NCBI GenBank assembly: GCA_030248215.1
Contig: JASANG010000064.1
Location: forward strand, 53,758-117,757
From: Enoplolaimus lenunculus
Taxonomy: Eukaryota; Nematoda; Enoplea; Enoplida; Thoracostomopsidae
DNA: 64,000 nucleotides
Direction: 5' to 3'
How positions within the stretch are numbered: position 1 is the first letter of the stretch; every line of letters starts with the position of its first letter. A model generated the notes under the pieces. The model was given only the letters and a program-made list of their open reading frames with translations, ran no database searches and was not told the DNA's origin. Both the position numbers and the translations under genes were made by a program. Positions 36,015-46,505 of the stretch are shown piece after piece.

Positions 36015-36442
36015 AATGCTCTTACAACTGCTTATGCAATGTGTGATACGTGAGAATATTGAAATTTCCACGGTGCAATTTGTTTTGTGTGGTAAAATAG
36101 TTTTGTGTTTCTTTTCACTCTTGTTTCAAGGAAAGTAGGAATAAACATTAAATGTTGGCAAAGTATGTTAACATAGCAAGCACTAGCGTAAGCGACATCG
36201 TTTCAGTTTACTGCCGCGCTATACCCTTTTCGTGACATTCTCGTCTCGACTAATCATTTGTGTCAGAAAATGTTTGGAAACACACTTTAGACTTGAGGTT
36301 AGAATATCTAGTGAACACAAGTTTTGATTTCAGTTTTTACGTTTATTTAGTATATATTGGTTGCATTGTTTAGAACATAGCGAAAACTTCCGTTTCGCAT
36401 CGCTTAACGTCGATATAAATCTTAAAAGTACAGTGAAAGTAT

Positions 36443-36648
36443 GGCCCATGTTACTTTAAGGTGCGTCCAGGCTTCTGGTGGGTACATAAAAGAGTAGGTT
36501 TAGATTCTATTCTAGATTACATTTTTTGCTTAGGCTTAGGAGCACATTTTTGCAACGCTTAGGCATAGGCTTAGGAGCACATTTTTGCAACGCTTAGGCT
36601 TAGGAATACGCTTAATCTATTGTTACGCCCCTTAAAGTAACATTGGCC
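36443..36648 (+). mobile_element. TTAGGC-family element, intact with 8-bp target duplication
   Basis: The ends GGCCCATGTTACTTTAAGG and CCTTAAAGTAACATTGGCC are inverted. The flanks GAAAGTAT (36435-36442) and GAAAGTAT (36649-36656) match exactly, which places it with hAT-type non-autonomous elements. The core has CGCTTAGGCTTAGGA-type TTAGGC units and a 37-base internal duplication (TTAGGAGCACATTTTTGCAA). Confidence 0.92.
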
Positions 36649-38583
36649 GAAAGTATTAACTGCAATGCCTACAATGTCACCCTGTGTAGGTATTAAGAAA
36701 ATGTTTCGCAAGTTACTGCAGAATAAAAAACAGTTGAGGATAACTACTGGTTAAATTGCTACGTGACTGAGACTGCAGAAGCGGAATACTTTGTGTAAAT
36801 AATCATCGGAAAGATACGCGAGCACAGACAGTTTTTGGGAGTTGCAAGTAAGTTCATATATGCAATGAAATCTAGTAATTGGATGTGATGGACAATGTTT
36901 TTCATATATTTGGCTAAGTGAACGCGTATTTTGTCGCAATATCTTTGAAACCAACTTTTCTATCTAGCGTTCATTTGTGTGTTAGTGTTTGTACAATATT
37001 TGTTGGAATGTTGTTTCATTATTTAAACCTAAATTACTAAACTTCTCTGTCTTCTAGAATATACAATGTTTACTGCAACAACTTCACCCAATATGAGTTT
37101 ACGCATTTAGAGTTTTTACCCCTGTTTGCCTGAAACCGCTATATATATTGTTAAATATTGTATATATTTACGCATATATCTCTGCCTTCGCTAATTAATA
37201 GTTGGCGTCGTTTTTGAAATAGGAAATGATAAACTTGGTTTAGTTTTGTTAGGAACGTAAGCAGTACTCTTTATTAATTTAGGCTCTGTTTTAGGCAGTT
37301 GTTTTTTACGAATTTCTATCGTAATTTCTTAAAAAATATCTTGCAAATTTGTTAGCAATATTTTTAACTGTTTTCATTATTTGAAATGTCCAATATTTTT
37401 CATTCTCAAATATATATTATTTGCCTGGAAATAACAACATTGTGGCCGTCAGTGCACGCCCAAATTTTGAGTAATTTGCCAGAATACCAAAATGTTTTAA
37501 AACAGTTCAATGTATATAAGCGGCATCGTGCCCGAGTTTATCAGTGTTATGAGAATAGTGGAATTCATGTGTTTTCAGATGCTTAAAAATATAAGTACAA
37601 AAGTTATTGTTTATAGTTTTTCTTTATTGTAATTAATGCTCGTATTCTCAAATGTGTGTAGCATCTATTTGTAACCTTAGTTTCCGGATACCAATGAGGT
37701 TAGAATCTTAGCACACGTTTTGCGCTTAAACTAGCCAATTCTGTGCAGATTTTCGAGTCATAAGATGCCACTGTTCGCCTGTTCGCTTGTTTGAAAACCT
37801 ATTATTAACTCGTGATATGTGCTACACAAAGTGAAGATACTTCTCTATGTCTCACTGAACCAATATTTCGCAAAATTGAGTTTTTTTAAAGTTTGTTTAA
37901 AAATTGCTTTAAAAACTCGCTTAAAGCGCACACGCTTTATTTTTTTTTATGTTCAACTTATGTTTTTAGACTTTGGTTTACAACAAGTATAAACTTTATT
38001 TAAGCCTAAATTAATTGGCCAGTGACGACTATATGAACATTGCTATTAATCTGTGTTAAACGGGTTTGTAAAAAAAGTACCTACCGAATATGATATAGAT
38101 TTGGTTATGTATCTATCATTTGTAAATTGGGCTCAGCGAGTGCAATTCTGCAAAATTTATGATCACTGTTATAATACTGTATTAGATTTCTATAAATGTG
38201 GATTTTATTTATTAAGTGGTTACTATAGCCATATTAATAGGGGCGTATAAGGATTTGTAAGAACATTAGGGTACGTCTTTAAAATTTTCTTTCATTGAGT
38301 TGTCAAGGGGACTGCTGCCCACACGGGCCCGCGGCATACGCCTAAGAAAATATTAGTCTAAAACGTTAAGCTGTCTCTATTGAAGTCCCGTGCGACACGG
38401 TAAGCCTCTCAAAGCGACAAGGGTCAAGATTTGTACTGTATTTATATTGCATTCCGCAGTTATAGTGCGGTAGAATACATAGTTTTGTTGTTTTATTTTG
38501 TTCGGAATTTTGTTAATTTGAGTAAAAAAACTTTTTAGATATTAATAAATGCGCTATGTTTTCTCTTGTAAATTTCTTGTAAA

Positions 38584-38820
38584 ATGGACGGTTTAGGAGA
38601 TAGATTGCGCTTTTTGAGCAGAAAACAAAACATCAAAAAAAACGGTATTGTTGCAAATAAAGTACTTGCCATACGAGAAAATATAAACAAAATGATAAAC
38701 GTTCCCATGCAAAACGTCCGACCGAATAGCAGAGAAATAATTTTAGACCAATGTCCATGTTTTGCGTGCGTTCGCTGTGTGTGTAGTGTGTGGTGGATCT
38801 GGGCGAGATCTCAGACATAA
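38584..38820 (+). CDS. Short open frame of unknown meaning
   Basis: A 78-codon frame starts at an ATG in the good context AAAATGG and opens MDGLGDRLRFLSRKQNIKKN. It ends in a Cys-rich stretch (CPCFACVRCVC). It could be a small gene, an exon or chance. There is no conserved motif I can name, and no paired splice sites were seen. Confidence 0.22.
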   Translation: MDGLGDRLRFLSRKQNIKKNGIVANKVLAIRENINKMINVPMQNVRPNSREIILDQCPCFACVRCVCSVWWIWARSQT

Positions 38821-39354
38821 AAAGGGATATTTAACAATTACAATTCCGAATGGTCGCCACTAGCGGATTCAGGGGGGCTGGGAGGCTTACGCCCCCAATC
38901 AGTAATTATTTTGTGGTAATGGTAAGGTCCCCCTACCTTGCAATTTTTTCCCTCAGAAAACGTTTTGTAAAATAAGTTAAAGGGTCTTAATTTTGCGCTT
39001 GGAAATTATTTTGTGATAAAATTACAAAGTCTACCTTACAATTTTCCCCACCTCAAAATTTTATGCTGTAAAATTATAAGCTTCTACCTTGCAACTATAT
39101 ACTGCGTTTCGTAACATTTGCTTTCGCCCCCAGTCAGAGGATCCGCAGCTGTTTTCCAATGAGACTGGTTTACACATTTTACTGCGGTTCTTGATGTAAA
39201 CTGAAGAGACGTGTAATGATTTTTTTGATGTCACCATACTCTGAAATCAGTCTTGAAGCCAATTGCAGAAGTTTGGCCAACCTATTTATCTCACGAATAG
39301 CAGAGATTAATTTGAAAAATGTGTTCATGTTAACGACGTGTACAAGCTATTACG

Positions 39355-39773
39355 GCCAATAACAGTTAAACACTATTAAGGCTTAGGCTCTGGCATAGTG
39401 AAGTGTTGCGATTCATGTCGGCTGGCGGTCCACCCGCTTAGGTCTGCGGGACACAAAATCTGGGCCCGAGCCGGTTCGATCCCTGTATCTGAAAAGCCAT
39501 TTTACCAGAAGCAATATTTCGGGTATGCGGTAATGCGAAACATAGAAAGTGTATTCTTTGCTGATGTTACGTAGTTTTCAATTTGCTTATGCTTCAAATA
39601 GATAATCCTGCACCACAAATTAAAATTGTTTCCACATATATAAGCACATTTCTATAACCGTAAAGAAAAGCGTATTTCAATGCCTAAGCACAACAATAGC
39701 CCAAAACTTACGCTTGCAATATTTACACTCTAGCAAAAAGAAGGTCCACCCCTGTTATGCATGGGCCAAACAT
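39355..39773. mobile_element. Probable TTAGGC-family element with a tRNA-like insert
   Basis: A left-end-like GGCCAATAACAGTTAAACAC and AAGGCTTAGGC, and a right end CCACCCCTGTTATGCATGGGCC, match the family ends. Between them sits a tRNA-like segment (39405-39500). The core lacks long TTAGGC runs, so the assignment is tentative. Confidence 0.45.
39405..39500 (+). repeat. tRNA(Leu/Ser)-like sequence with long variable arm
   Basis: A CCCGC/GCGGG stem encloses TTAGGTCT, followed by a longer arm and a perfect B-box-type GGTTCGATCCC. The layout resembles a class II tRNA, but the acceptor stem does not close and the T stem has a mismatch. It is a pseudogene or repeat head rather than a working tRNA. 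Confidence 0.4.
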
Positions 39774-40205
39774 CAGGGTTCCGACCGGAAATAGATTTTG
39801 TCGGAAGCGGAATCGGAATCAAATTATTCTGCCGGAATCGGAATCACGGAACTAGATTTTGTCGGAAGCGGAATCGGAATAAAATTATTCTGTCGGAACC
39901 GGAATCGGAATCAAGTTTTAGTATATAATTCTATTAAAAAGTTAAATGTGTATGACTTAACTTTTGGTGCAGTTTGCCTGTAGCTGACGTAATACACGTA
40001 ACAACTCAGAATATTTACTAAGAAAAAACCAACAGAATATTTGCAAATGAATGAAACAAAACGGAACAAGCAAAATCTAAGTTCAATCATCTAAAAACTC
40101 ATAAGCGAAAAATCAGAATTCCGGCATCGTAACAGCAGGTAGCCGGAATCGGAATCAGAAGTGAAATTTTGCCGGAATTTTAACCGGAATTGGAATTCCG
40201 ATGGT
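39774..40205. mobile_element. CCGGAATCGGAATC-rich element
   Basis: It begins CAGGGTTCCGACCGGAAATAG and ends CCGGAATTGGAATTCCG. Short GGAATCGGAATC repeats lie near both ends in inverse sense. It abuts the preceding TTAGGC-type element and a following TTAGGC fragment (40215-40315). Confidence 0.55.
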
Positions 40206-40214
40206 ACGTGCACG

Positions 40215-40315
40215 GGCCATGTAAAGAACAGGGGCGGAACAGTTATAAGCATATTAATAAGCCTAAGCGTAAGAATGAGTTTATTCCAAGCAAGCAAAGA
40301 TTAAAACGATTAAAG
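40215..40315 (+). mobile_element. TTAGGC-family fragment
   Basis: GGCCATGTAAAGAACAGGGG is followed by CGGAACAGTTATAAGC and AAGCCTAAGCGTAAGAATGAG. This is the left half of the family in the CCTAAG orientation; no right end is found. Confidence 0.65.
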
Positions 40316-40619
40316 ATGTTCTTTTTCCATCAAACGTATGAAACTGTAAGGACCGAGCTTACGAAGGGATCCACAGATGTAAAAATACGTTTTCAATGAT
40401 ACTGAATTAAACAAAAGTCGTCGAAAATTTAGTTCAATATTATGACTTAGGTTTAAATACGGAATCACTTTTCGTCAGTTCCAGCTACTTTAGAGGTGAA
40501 ATAATGCAAATTATTCCAAAAAATTTTTTACGCAATCTTTTCGAATCCATAACCGGATATTTCTTACTTCCGGGTATCCGGAAATCTTAGTCCCATCTAT
40601 AGATATTGTCACTATAGGT

Positions 40620-41220
40620 AGGAACCGGGACTTCAGACCTTTTTACTAAAGGAGCTGGAAAAGGGGGTTACAGGCGGTTTCGAATCAGCGACCTTCAACG
40701 TGTCACGCAGACGCTGTACTGAGCCACGTAGCCCGCTTCTCGAACTGCATGTTTCGTTGACTATATGTGTCGACCGTATGCTGCCAGCTAGCATACATAC
40801 AGTGCGCTGCACTATATTGAATGTGCACATAATGGGCAAGCATGTCTCACATGCTTACATGCCCTTATTTTCAATGAGGTCGCCGCTTGACCGTCCACCC
40901 TATTTTCGACTGGATACCATGTTCGTAGCGCGGCAATTTGCCATTGCGCTCACGGCGTAGCCCCATTTCAGTCTGGGTCGGAACTGGGACTTCAGACTTT
41001 CTACTAAACAGCTAAAAAAGCTGGTTACGGGTGGTTTCGAACTAGCGACCTTCTGCGTGCCCGGCAGACGCTGTTACCACAGCGCCACGTAGTCCGCCTC
41101 TCCAACAGCAATTATTCGTCGACTATGCGTGTCGACCGTATGCTGCCAGCTAGCATACATACAGTGCACTGTACTATATTGCATGTGCACTTATCGGACA
41201 AACATGTCTCACATGCTTAC
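40620..41220 (-). repeat. tRNA-derived repeat (family A), tandem array, reverse
   Basis: Two heads on the minus strand, near 40685-40736 and 41040-41098, each have an A-box-like and a B-box-like part (GATTCGAAACC, AGTTCGAAACC). They are spaced ~361 bases. The body (CATGCTTACATG, GTCGACCGTATGCTGCC) matches the plus-strand array at 24060-24710. Confidence 0.75.
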
Positions 41221-41534
41221 GGATATGGTATATAAAAATATTTAGAAGCAATGCGGTAAACTGTTTTCTATTAAAGCCTATGTTGATGGGCTACTACTTG
41301 AACTTGTTCTTTAGTAAACGTATATTTCGCAACGAGGTAGTTTGTTGTTGAATTACTGAGCCTAAAAATAATTGGTATAACTTCTAGAAAGGTAACAATG
41401 TGGTAATTGGGCAACAGTATATAGCGTATTTGAGATTGTCTACTTGACTAATGCATTCCTACTTTTGATTTTAAGTTTCCATATTTTGTGCAAGATTTCT
41501 TACATATATTGGCGAACATGTTAATATTAGGAAT

Positions 41535-41648
41535 ATGGTTCTCGCTTATCATACTTTTTTAAGTGAAGATATAACTGACGAGAGTGATGAAGAGTTAACG
41601 CTTGAGAATTTCTATGACTTGGACAGCAACGATTCTGAAAATTCATAA
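41535..41648 (+). CDS. Short acidic open frame
   Basis: An ATG-started 37-codon frame is rich in Asp, Glu and Ser (DESDEELTLENFYDLDSNDS). The composition is unlike random AT-rich DNA and resembles an acidic N-terminal exon, such as those of piggyBac-type transposases. No downstream domain was found. This is weak support only. Confidence 0.2.
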   Translation: MVLAYHTFLSEDITDESDEELTLENFYDLDSNDSENS

Positions 41649-42757
41649 CTAAATGTTTCCGAGGACAAATGCATATTGTTTTTTTGAAACATAAATATTT
41701 TTAACAGATTTAGCGCAACTACGTTGTTCGATGAAGTTTCTTACCCGATGTTAAACGTGAAGTATATACAGAAAAGCCGAATAATTGCAGTACTTGTACA
41801 AAGTTAAAGACATTTTTTCAGTCATTGGAAATTGTTGAATTAAGCTCAGCAAGCAGGATTTTATTGATGCTTTGCTCACTTTAGTCTTTTTCTACAAAAA
41901 TACTGTGGAATCTTATTTGAGATGAAAATTCAAATTTCGTGCCGGAAAGGGCAAAGCTTTATAGTATTAGTCCACAAACTTTAGTCAAGGGTTGTGTCAA
42001 GAATTATGTATCCTAATGCTGAAGCTTATGCCAAAAATAACATTGGCCATGGGTTTATGTTTGGCATGTAATCGTAGTTATTGATATAAATAGCAAATTG
42101 TGAATTAAATTAATACTAGTTATACGTATGTTTCCAGCTTTAATGATAAAACAAAAAACAAATTATCAGTAAAGCACATATATATCTGTAGTTCGGTCGC
42201 TATGAGAGCGTATGCATTTGTCGGTAAGAAGCAGAGCTGGTACATATACGCGCTCGCTGTCAAAATTTTCGAAACATTTAGTGCAATAATGGGTTCTGGA
42301 CGGCAGAGTGAATAACCAGTTATTGTTTTAAAACGCCTTATTTGAAGCCAGAAATTTCGGCGTTTAATGTTCAAATGAAATTGTAGGTACCATTAATGAA
42401 AAAGTCTCTTTGCATTATGGATGTATACAAAACCTAAAAGTCGTCTAAGTATGATTTCCGCGGGTACAAAACCCCGAATCCCACATTTTAGAGCTGAGTG
42501 GTACATGAACGACGTTCTCGGCAGATTCATTCTTTGATATACTTGTCTTTATGTTCTTGAATAAAATATTGTTGGATTTTAACACTAAATATTGAAAAAA
42601 TACATTATTACCTAAGTAATTTTCGCAACATATAAAAATTCTGGGTGCTATTTGTGCACTTGCGTCGATTCATTTGAAACACAATTTGTTTCGCGTCATA
42701 TGGCGTATATTACACAGTCATCGTGTTGAAAAAACGAAACTGACAGTGTGGACGTCC

Positions 42758-42946
42758 TTAAGGTTGTGGATATCGTTGTGTATCATTGGCCAGATTTCCT
42801 GTTTGTTGGACGGTTACTGGGCGATGTAACGTCATGGTTTGAAAACTGGTGTCGACTGAAATGCTCACCAGCTTCTGAGTGTTGTTGCCGATCGCGATCA
42901 GCAGTGTTAATATAGTTATCAAAGTTGGAATATCAGGGTTGCGGTC
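42758..42946 (-). CDS. Candidate terminal exon with one membrane segment
   Basis: After a good acceptor (TATTTTGGTTACAG) a 62-codon frame begins DRNPDIPTLITILTLLIAIG and runs to a stop. It has one hydrophobic segment (TLITILTLLIAIG) followed by a polar tail. It would fit the C-terminal end of a type I membrane protein. The exons at 44287-46505 are candidates for the rest, but the phase to the nearest one does not match directly, so an exon is missing or this belongs elsewhere. Confidence 0.35.
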   Translation of the reverse strand, partial: DRNPDIPTLITILTLLIAIGNNTQKLVSISVDTSFQTMTLHRPVTVQQTGNLANDTQRYPQP

Positions 42947-43065
42947 CTGTAACCAAAATAATCTGTTACAAACTAACACCTGAATGAACCAGATCCAATA
43001 AAAAAATTCCAACGTTTCATGAAAAACTCCACCAGAATCCAGAATTTGTTCCGATTAAAATTTAA

Positions 43066-43259
43066 GGCCCATGTAAAGACCAGGGGTGGAAAGTTTTTCT
43101 GTAGGACTAGAAATGTGTAAGCTTAAGCATTAGAGTAATTTTTTGCTTGGCTTAGGTTTAAGCTTAGGCTTAGGCTTAGGAATTAACGCATTCTTACGCT
43201 TAGGCTTTAGTAATAAATATGCTTATAATAATGTTCCTTCCCTGTTCTTTACATTAGCC
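43066..43259 (+). mobile_element. TTAGGC-family element, intact with 8-bp target duplication
   Basis: It starts GGCCCATGTAAAGACCAGGG and ends CCCTGTTCTTTACATTAGCC. The flanks AAATTTAA (43058-43065) and AAATTTAA (43260-43267) are identical. The core holds GGCTTAGGCTTAGGCTTAGG. Confidence 0.92.
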
Positions 43260-44286
43260 AAATTTAATGAAGAAAATTGCATTCTTTGCGCTCTTGGCTT
43301 CCAGCCCGTCATACGGCCTAGAACGAAAGCCATCGTATGATAAACCACTGAGTACCATATACAGCATATATGGAGCATCTACTACGTAAACTGTTTTCAG
43401 ATTTAAGCGGGCTAGTTAGATTTTTTACTAACCTTACCCATGCTTAAAGTTCTTGATGTCAGTGGCACCCAAAGAATCAAGTTTTGGAATTTTCCGTTTT
43501 TATAAGATTCAAATTTTGTACAGTTAAAGAAACTAAAACTGATTTTAGAAATATTAATTCAAACTTATGTTTTGTACAAATTATCTATGCAGTAGACTCG
43601 AGAAAAATACTTGAGCGTACTATATAGATCCTGCTTGTTCTGGGTCGGTCAGTCGATGGGATATATAAATTTCCTTGAGGTATTCGCGGAATCCAGTACG
43701 GCCATTTAGACTAGCTTTGTAATTAGAAAGGTAGTTATTGGCCGCATTGGGTGGCTTGCGCGAGGGCCTTATTATGAAATTTGTTTAAAAATATTTTTAT
43801 GAAGTTTGTGGTAACGGCAGATATGAGTATTTTAAAAGAGATTGCAAAAATAAGAAAAATAATTGGTAGATTTAATACCAAAGCCGAAGACAGACTTCCT
43901 GTTTTACCCTGTTGTATACAGCACAGACAAAAAATTTCAAAATTTTGGTGTAGATGTCGCAAAATTTTTCAACGGGAAATTTGCATGTTGACTGCTAACA
44001 GCGAAACACTGGAAATTGGGGGGTTTTGGCTATTTTTTGGTTGATTACAATAACAAGAAATATTTCGTTTGCATAAGGCTTATAGGACTTTTGAAACCTG
44101 TTTTGTCTAAAAGAGTCGATAAAGCCTAACTAAGTTTTTTTGATTGGTATTGGTTCTAATACGGTTAGTGCTGTTGGTGGATTTGTTTTGGGGCAAATAT
44201 TTTTAGTTTTAACAAATTAATTTTACAAAGTGCAACCAAATACAGTAGTTTTATGCATCCTCACAAAAATTGGTTGAAACGCATAC

Positions 44287-44462
44287 CAAATTGAACCATG
44301 TCATCATCGCAACGAATGTCTTCCATATATATTCCGCCTTGCAGTCGAATCATAGCCCCCGGCTGTTCATATTGCGTGTCAGCATTCAGTTCACACTGAC
44401 CAGATACACGATCTTTATCAGATACAGAATCGCCAGTTTGTGCTGGACCGTCGTTATTAAGC
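44287..44462 (-). CDS. Candidate exon of unknown extracellular protein
   Basis: After an acceptor (CATAATTTTAG) the frame reads LNNDGPAQTGDSVSDKDRVS, then GQCELNADTQYEQPGAMIRL and MEDIRCDDDMVQF, ending at a GTATGC donor. The content is polar with two cysteines and little low complexity. I do not recognise a family. The entry phase does not match the exon pair at 44898-45751. Confidence 0.35.
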
Positions 44463-44897
44463 CTAAAATTATGCAGCTGATACAATCATCATTGTACTAA
44501 TCTTTATAATTAAAACTTGAACGTGAAACATACGTAATTTGGGCAGAGTTTCAGCAGAATTTTTGCATTTGTACATTCTGATTAAAAAAAGTGTAGATAT
44601 AAGTACAAATCAGTGCCTTCTAATAAACAAATTAGCATTGCTGATATTGCAACGACTTTTAGTGGTCCAGTATTTCAATTTACAGAAACTTGCTGAAGAT
44701 TAGTACGTGGTCAATTAGCTCTAATGCGAAGGTTTTTCTGGGCTTTTTACCGCAATATATGTCCGCATTTTGATGCCCATAATTTTTTTGTTCAAGTTTT
44801 GCTTAATTTAGCATTCGCTTTCTCTGCACTATTAATTGCGTGAATGAAATTGTAAAATTTAAACGTGTCAAAAGTTTGTTTTTTATCATAAACTTAC

Positions 44898-45751
44898 ATA
44901 TAAAAGTTAACCGACCTACATCCGTCACGTTCCAGGCATTGTTTTGCACAATCGGACGCCGTAGATACTCGTAAAACGTCAAGAAGTCGCCCAAGGTAAA
45001 TATGATTTGTAATAGTGTAGCTGACTAGCGGAGCAGATTGTAAACAACCTGAAGTAAAATATTAACACTATTTTTTAATACAATTGTATATATTCTAGAC
45101 TACAAATGAGATTGTTTCCTAAAATGTGGTACACATCTATTGAAAAAATATAAATATATACTCAAACAGTCCAACTACTGTAGAATTAGCGACCTTCAAC
45201 CACCACCAAACAGTTTTTATTTAAATTTTAGACCAACACCAGCCATACTTATATTATCAGTTGAAAGTAAGCAGCGGTTGATGCATACTTTAAGTAATGC
45301 AATACCAATCAACAGCTACTATGCAAAAATAACTATTAGAAAGTAGAATACTTATGTTACAGTAGCTAAATTTCAAATTTCAGGCAAAGACACAGTCCAT
45401 TTTGTTATTATATATTGAGGCATCGATGACTATTGCCTAATTAATTATTACAATCTACGGATACCTTGCAAAAAAGCAGTTTTCTATTTTGTAATTGTTG
45501 CAATTAAGGTAACTTTAGCAATTTCGCTGCCAAGTGGATAAGGTAAGTTCTTCATCACCGAGAAATCGCGGTAACACCAATGGTTATAACAATTTTGGCT
45601 TCTACCGTAGCCAAAATATAAGCAAATCAACTGCTACCAGCATGATTATGTAGGCTTACAAATAAAACAATTTGAAGTTAGTGCTTACATGTATCGTCAT
45701 ACGTTATATCGTACGTCACGTCTTGCTCTGCGCCTTCGAATGACACAACTC
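44898..45751 (-). CDS. Two candidate exons of unknown protein
   Basis: Exon 45751-45689 follows CGGTTTGTTTTAG and reads VVSFEGAEQDVTYDITYDDT, with a GTAAGC donor. Exon 45020-44898 follows GCTAGTCAG and reads TLLQIIFTLGDFLTFYEYLR, then RPIVQNNAWNVTDVGRLTFI, with a GTAAGT donor. They join in phase. There is one N-glycosylation-type NVT. Together with the neighbours they may form one secreted or membrane protein, but the full chain could not be closed. Confidence 0.35.
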
Positions 45752-45904
45752 CTAAAACAAACCGAACACTTTAAAACGCAACCATTTTGTTGAAGATACT
45801 GAAGAATCAGAATAAAAATTGACACAAAGACTCATGCAAATTGGAAGCAAAACCGCATTCGATACACCCTTTTCCGCATGAATATTTTGAATTTCGCGTA
45901 AACA

Positions 45905-46505
45905 TCAAGGTCTGATTTGAATTGGGAATTCGGCGCCTACCAAAAATCGCTTCACTGTAAGAGTTTGACTGCCAAGCCTCTGGAAAATGCTCACGTCTTG
46001 TACAGATTTTGCACTGCGTATACGTGTAATTGGTTCGCGCATTGAGTTTTCTAATGCATACCAACATTAAGTCAGAGAGAGACCCAATGGGTTTATTTTT
46101 CCTCCTAATGGTTAGGAAAAATTTATGTTAGAAAATATCAGTTGATTTTAGGTAACAATTATAAAAGTCTACGCATTTGGTGAGGCCTTCCATAAAATTC
46201 CTAATAACGCCCATGACCGCATATATGTAATATGCGAATTATTATTGTTTCTGTAGAAAGGGTAATAGACAGTAAACTGAAAAAATTTGCATTACGAATA
46301 ACAATTAACGGGACTCAGAGCAAATGACAGACTCGGGTGTTTTACCTGTATTTGATAAACTTTGTCCTGTCGGATCGAAATTATCGCCATAATGAGATTT
46401 GTCATTCCATTTAGAAGGTAACAGAATAAATGCGTCAGTCAGTATGCCAGTGTTGTATAGTAATACAATTAAAATCACCGGTATAACACGTGTTTTATAT
46501 CGCAT
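45905..46505 (-). CDS. Signal-peptide exon plus following exon, secreted protein
   Basis: Exon 46505-46346 begins MRYKTRVIPVILIVLLYNTG, a clear signal peptide, and ends at ACAG|GTAAAA. The exon from 46050 joins in phase and reads ENSMREPITRIRSAKSVQDV, then SIFQRLGSQTLTVKRFLVGA and EFPIQIRP before a stop at 45905. As it stands this is a 101-residue secreted protein. Alternatively the second exon splices on from a GTAGGC or GTGAAG donor to the exons further left. A leader acceptor (GCTATTTTTAG) lies about 35 bases upstream of the ATG. No family is recognised. Confidence 0.4.

Larger units (their letters stand above)
34132..42757. other. Gene-poor, repeat-rich stretch
   Basis: No gene could be supported over 8.6 kb. 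It contains elements at 35447-35619, 35685-36014, 36443-36648 and 39774-40205, tRNA-like and tRNA-derived repeats (39405-39500, 40620-41220) and a G/C-rich repeat near 38858-39155. Two short open frames (38584-38820 and 41535-41648) are listed separately with low confidence. Large parts (36700-38250, 41230-42750) show nothing but AT-rich DNA. Confidence 0.55.

Noticed and set aside
43143-43340. Open frame with LGLGLSLGLGLG
   Set aside because: This is the TTAGGC array read in frame, within a non-coding element.
44575-44618. 44-base exon between strong acceptor TTTTTTTAATCAG and GTATGT donor neighbours
   Set aside because: It joins neither neighbour without creating a stop.
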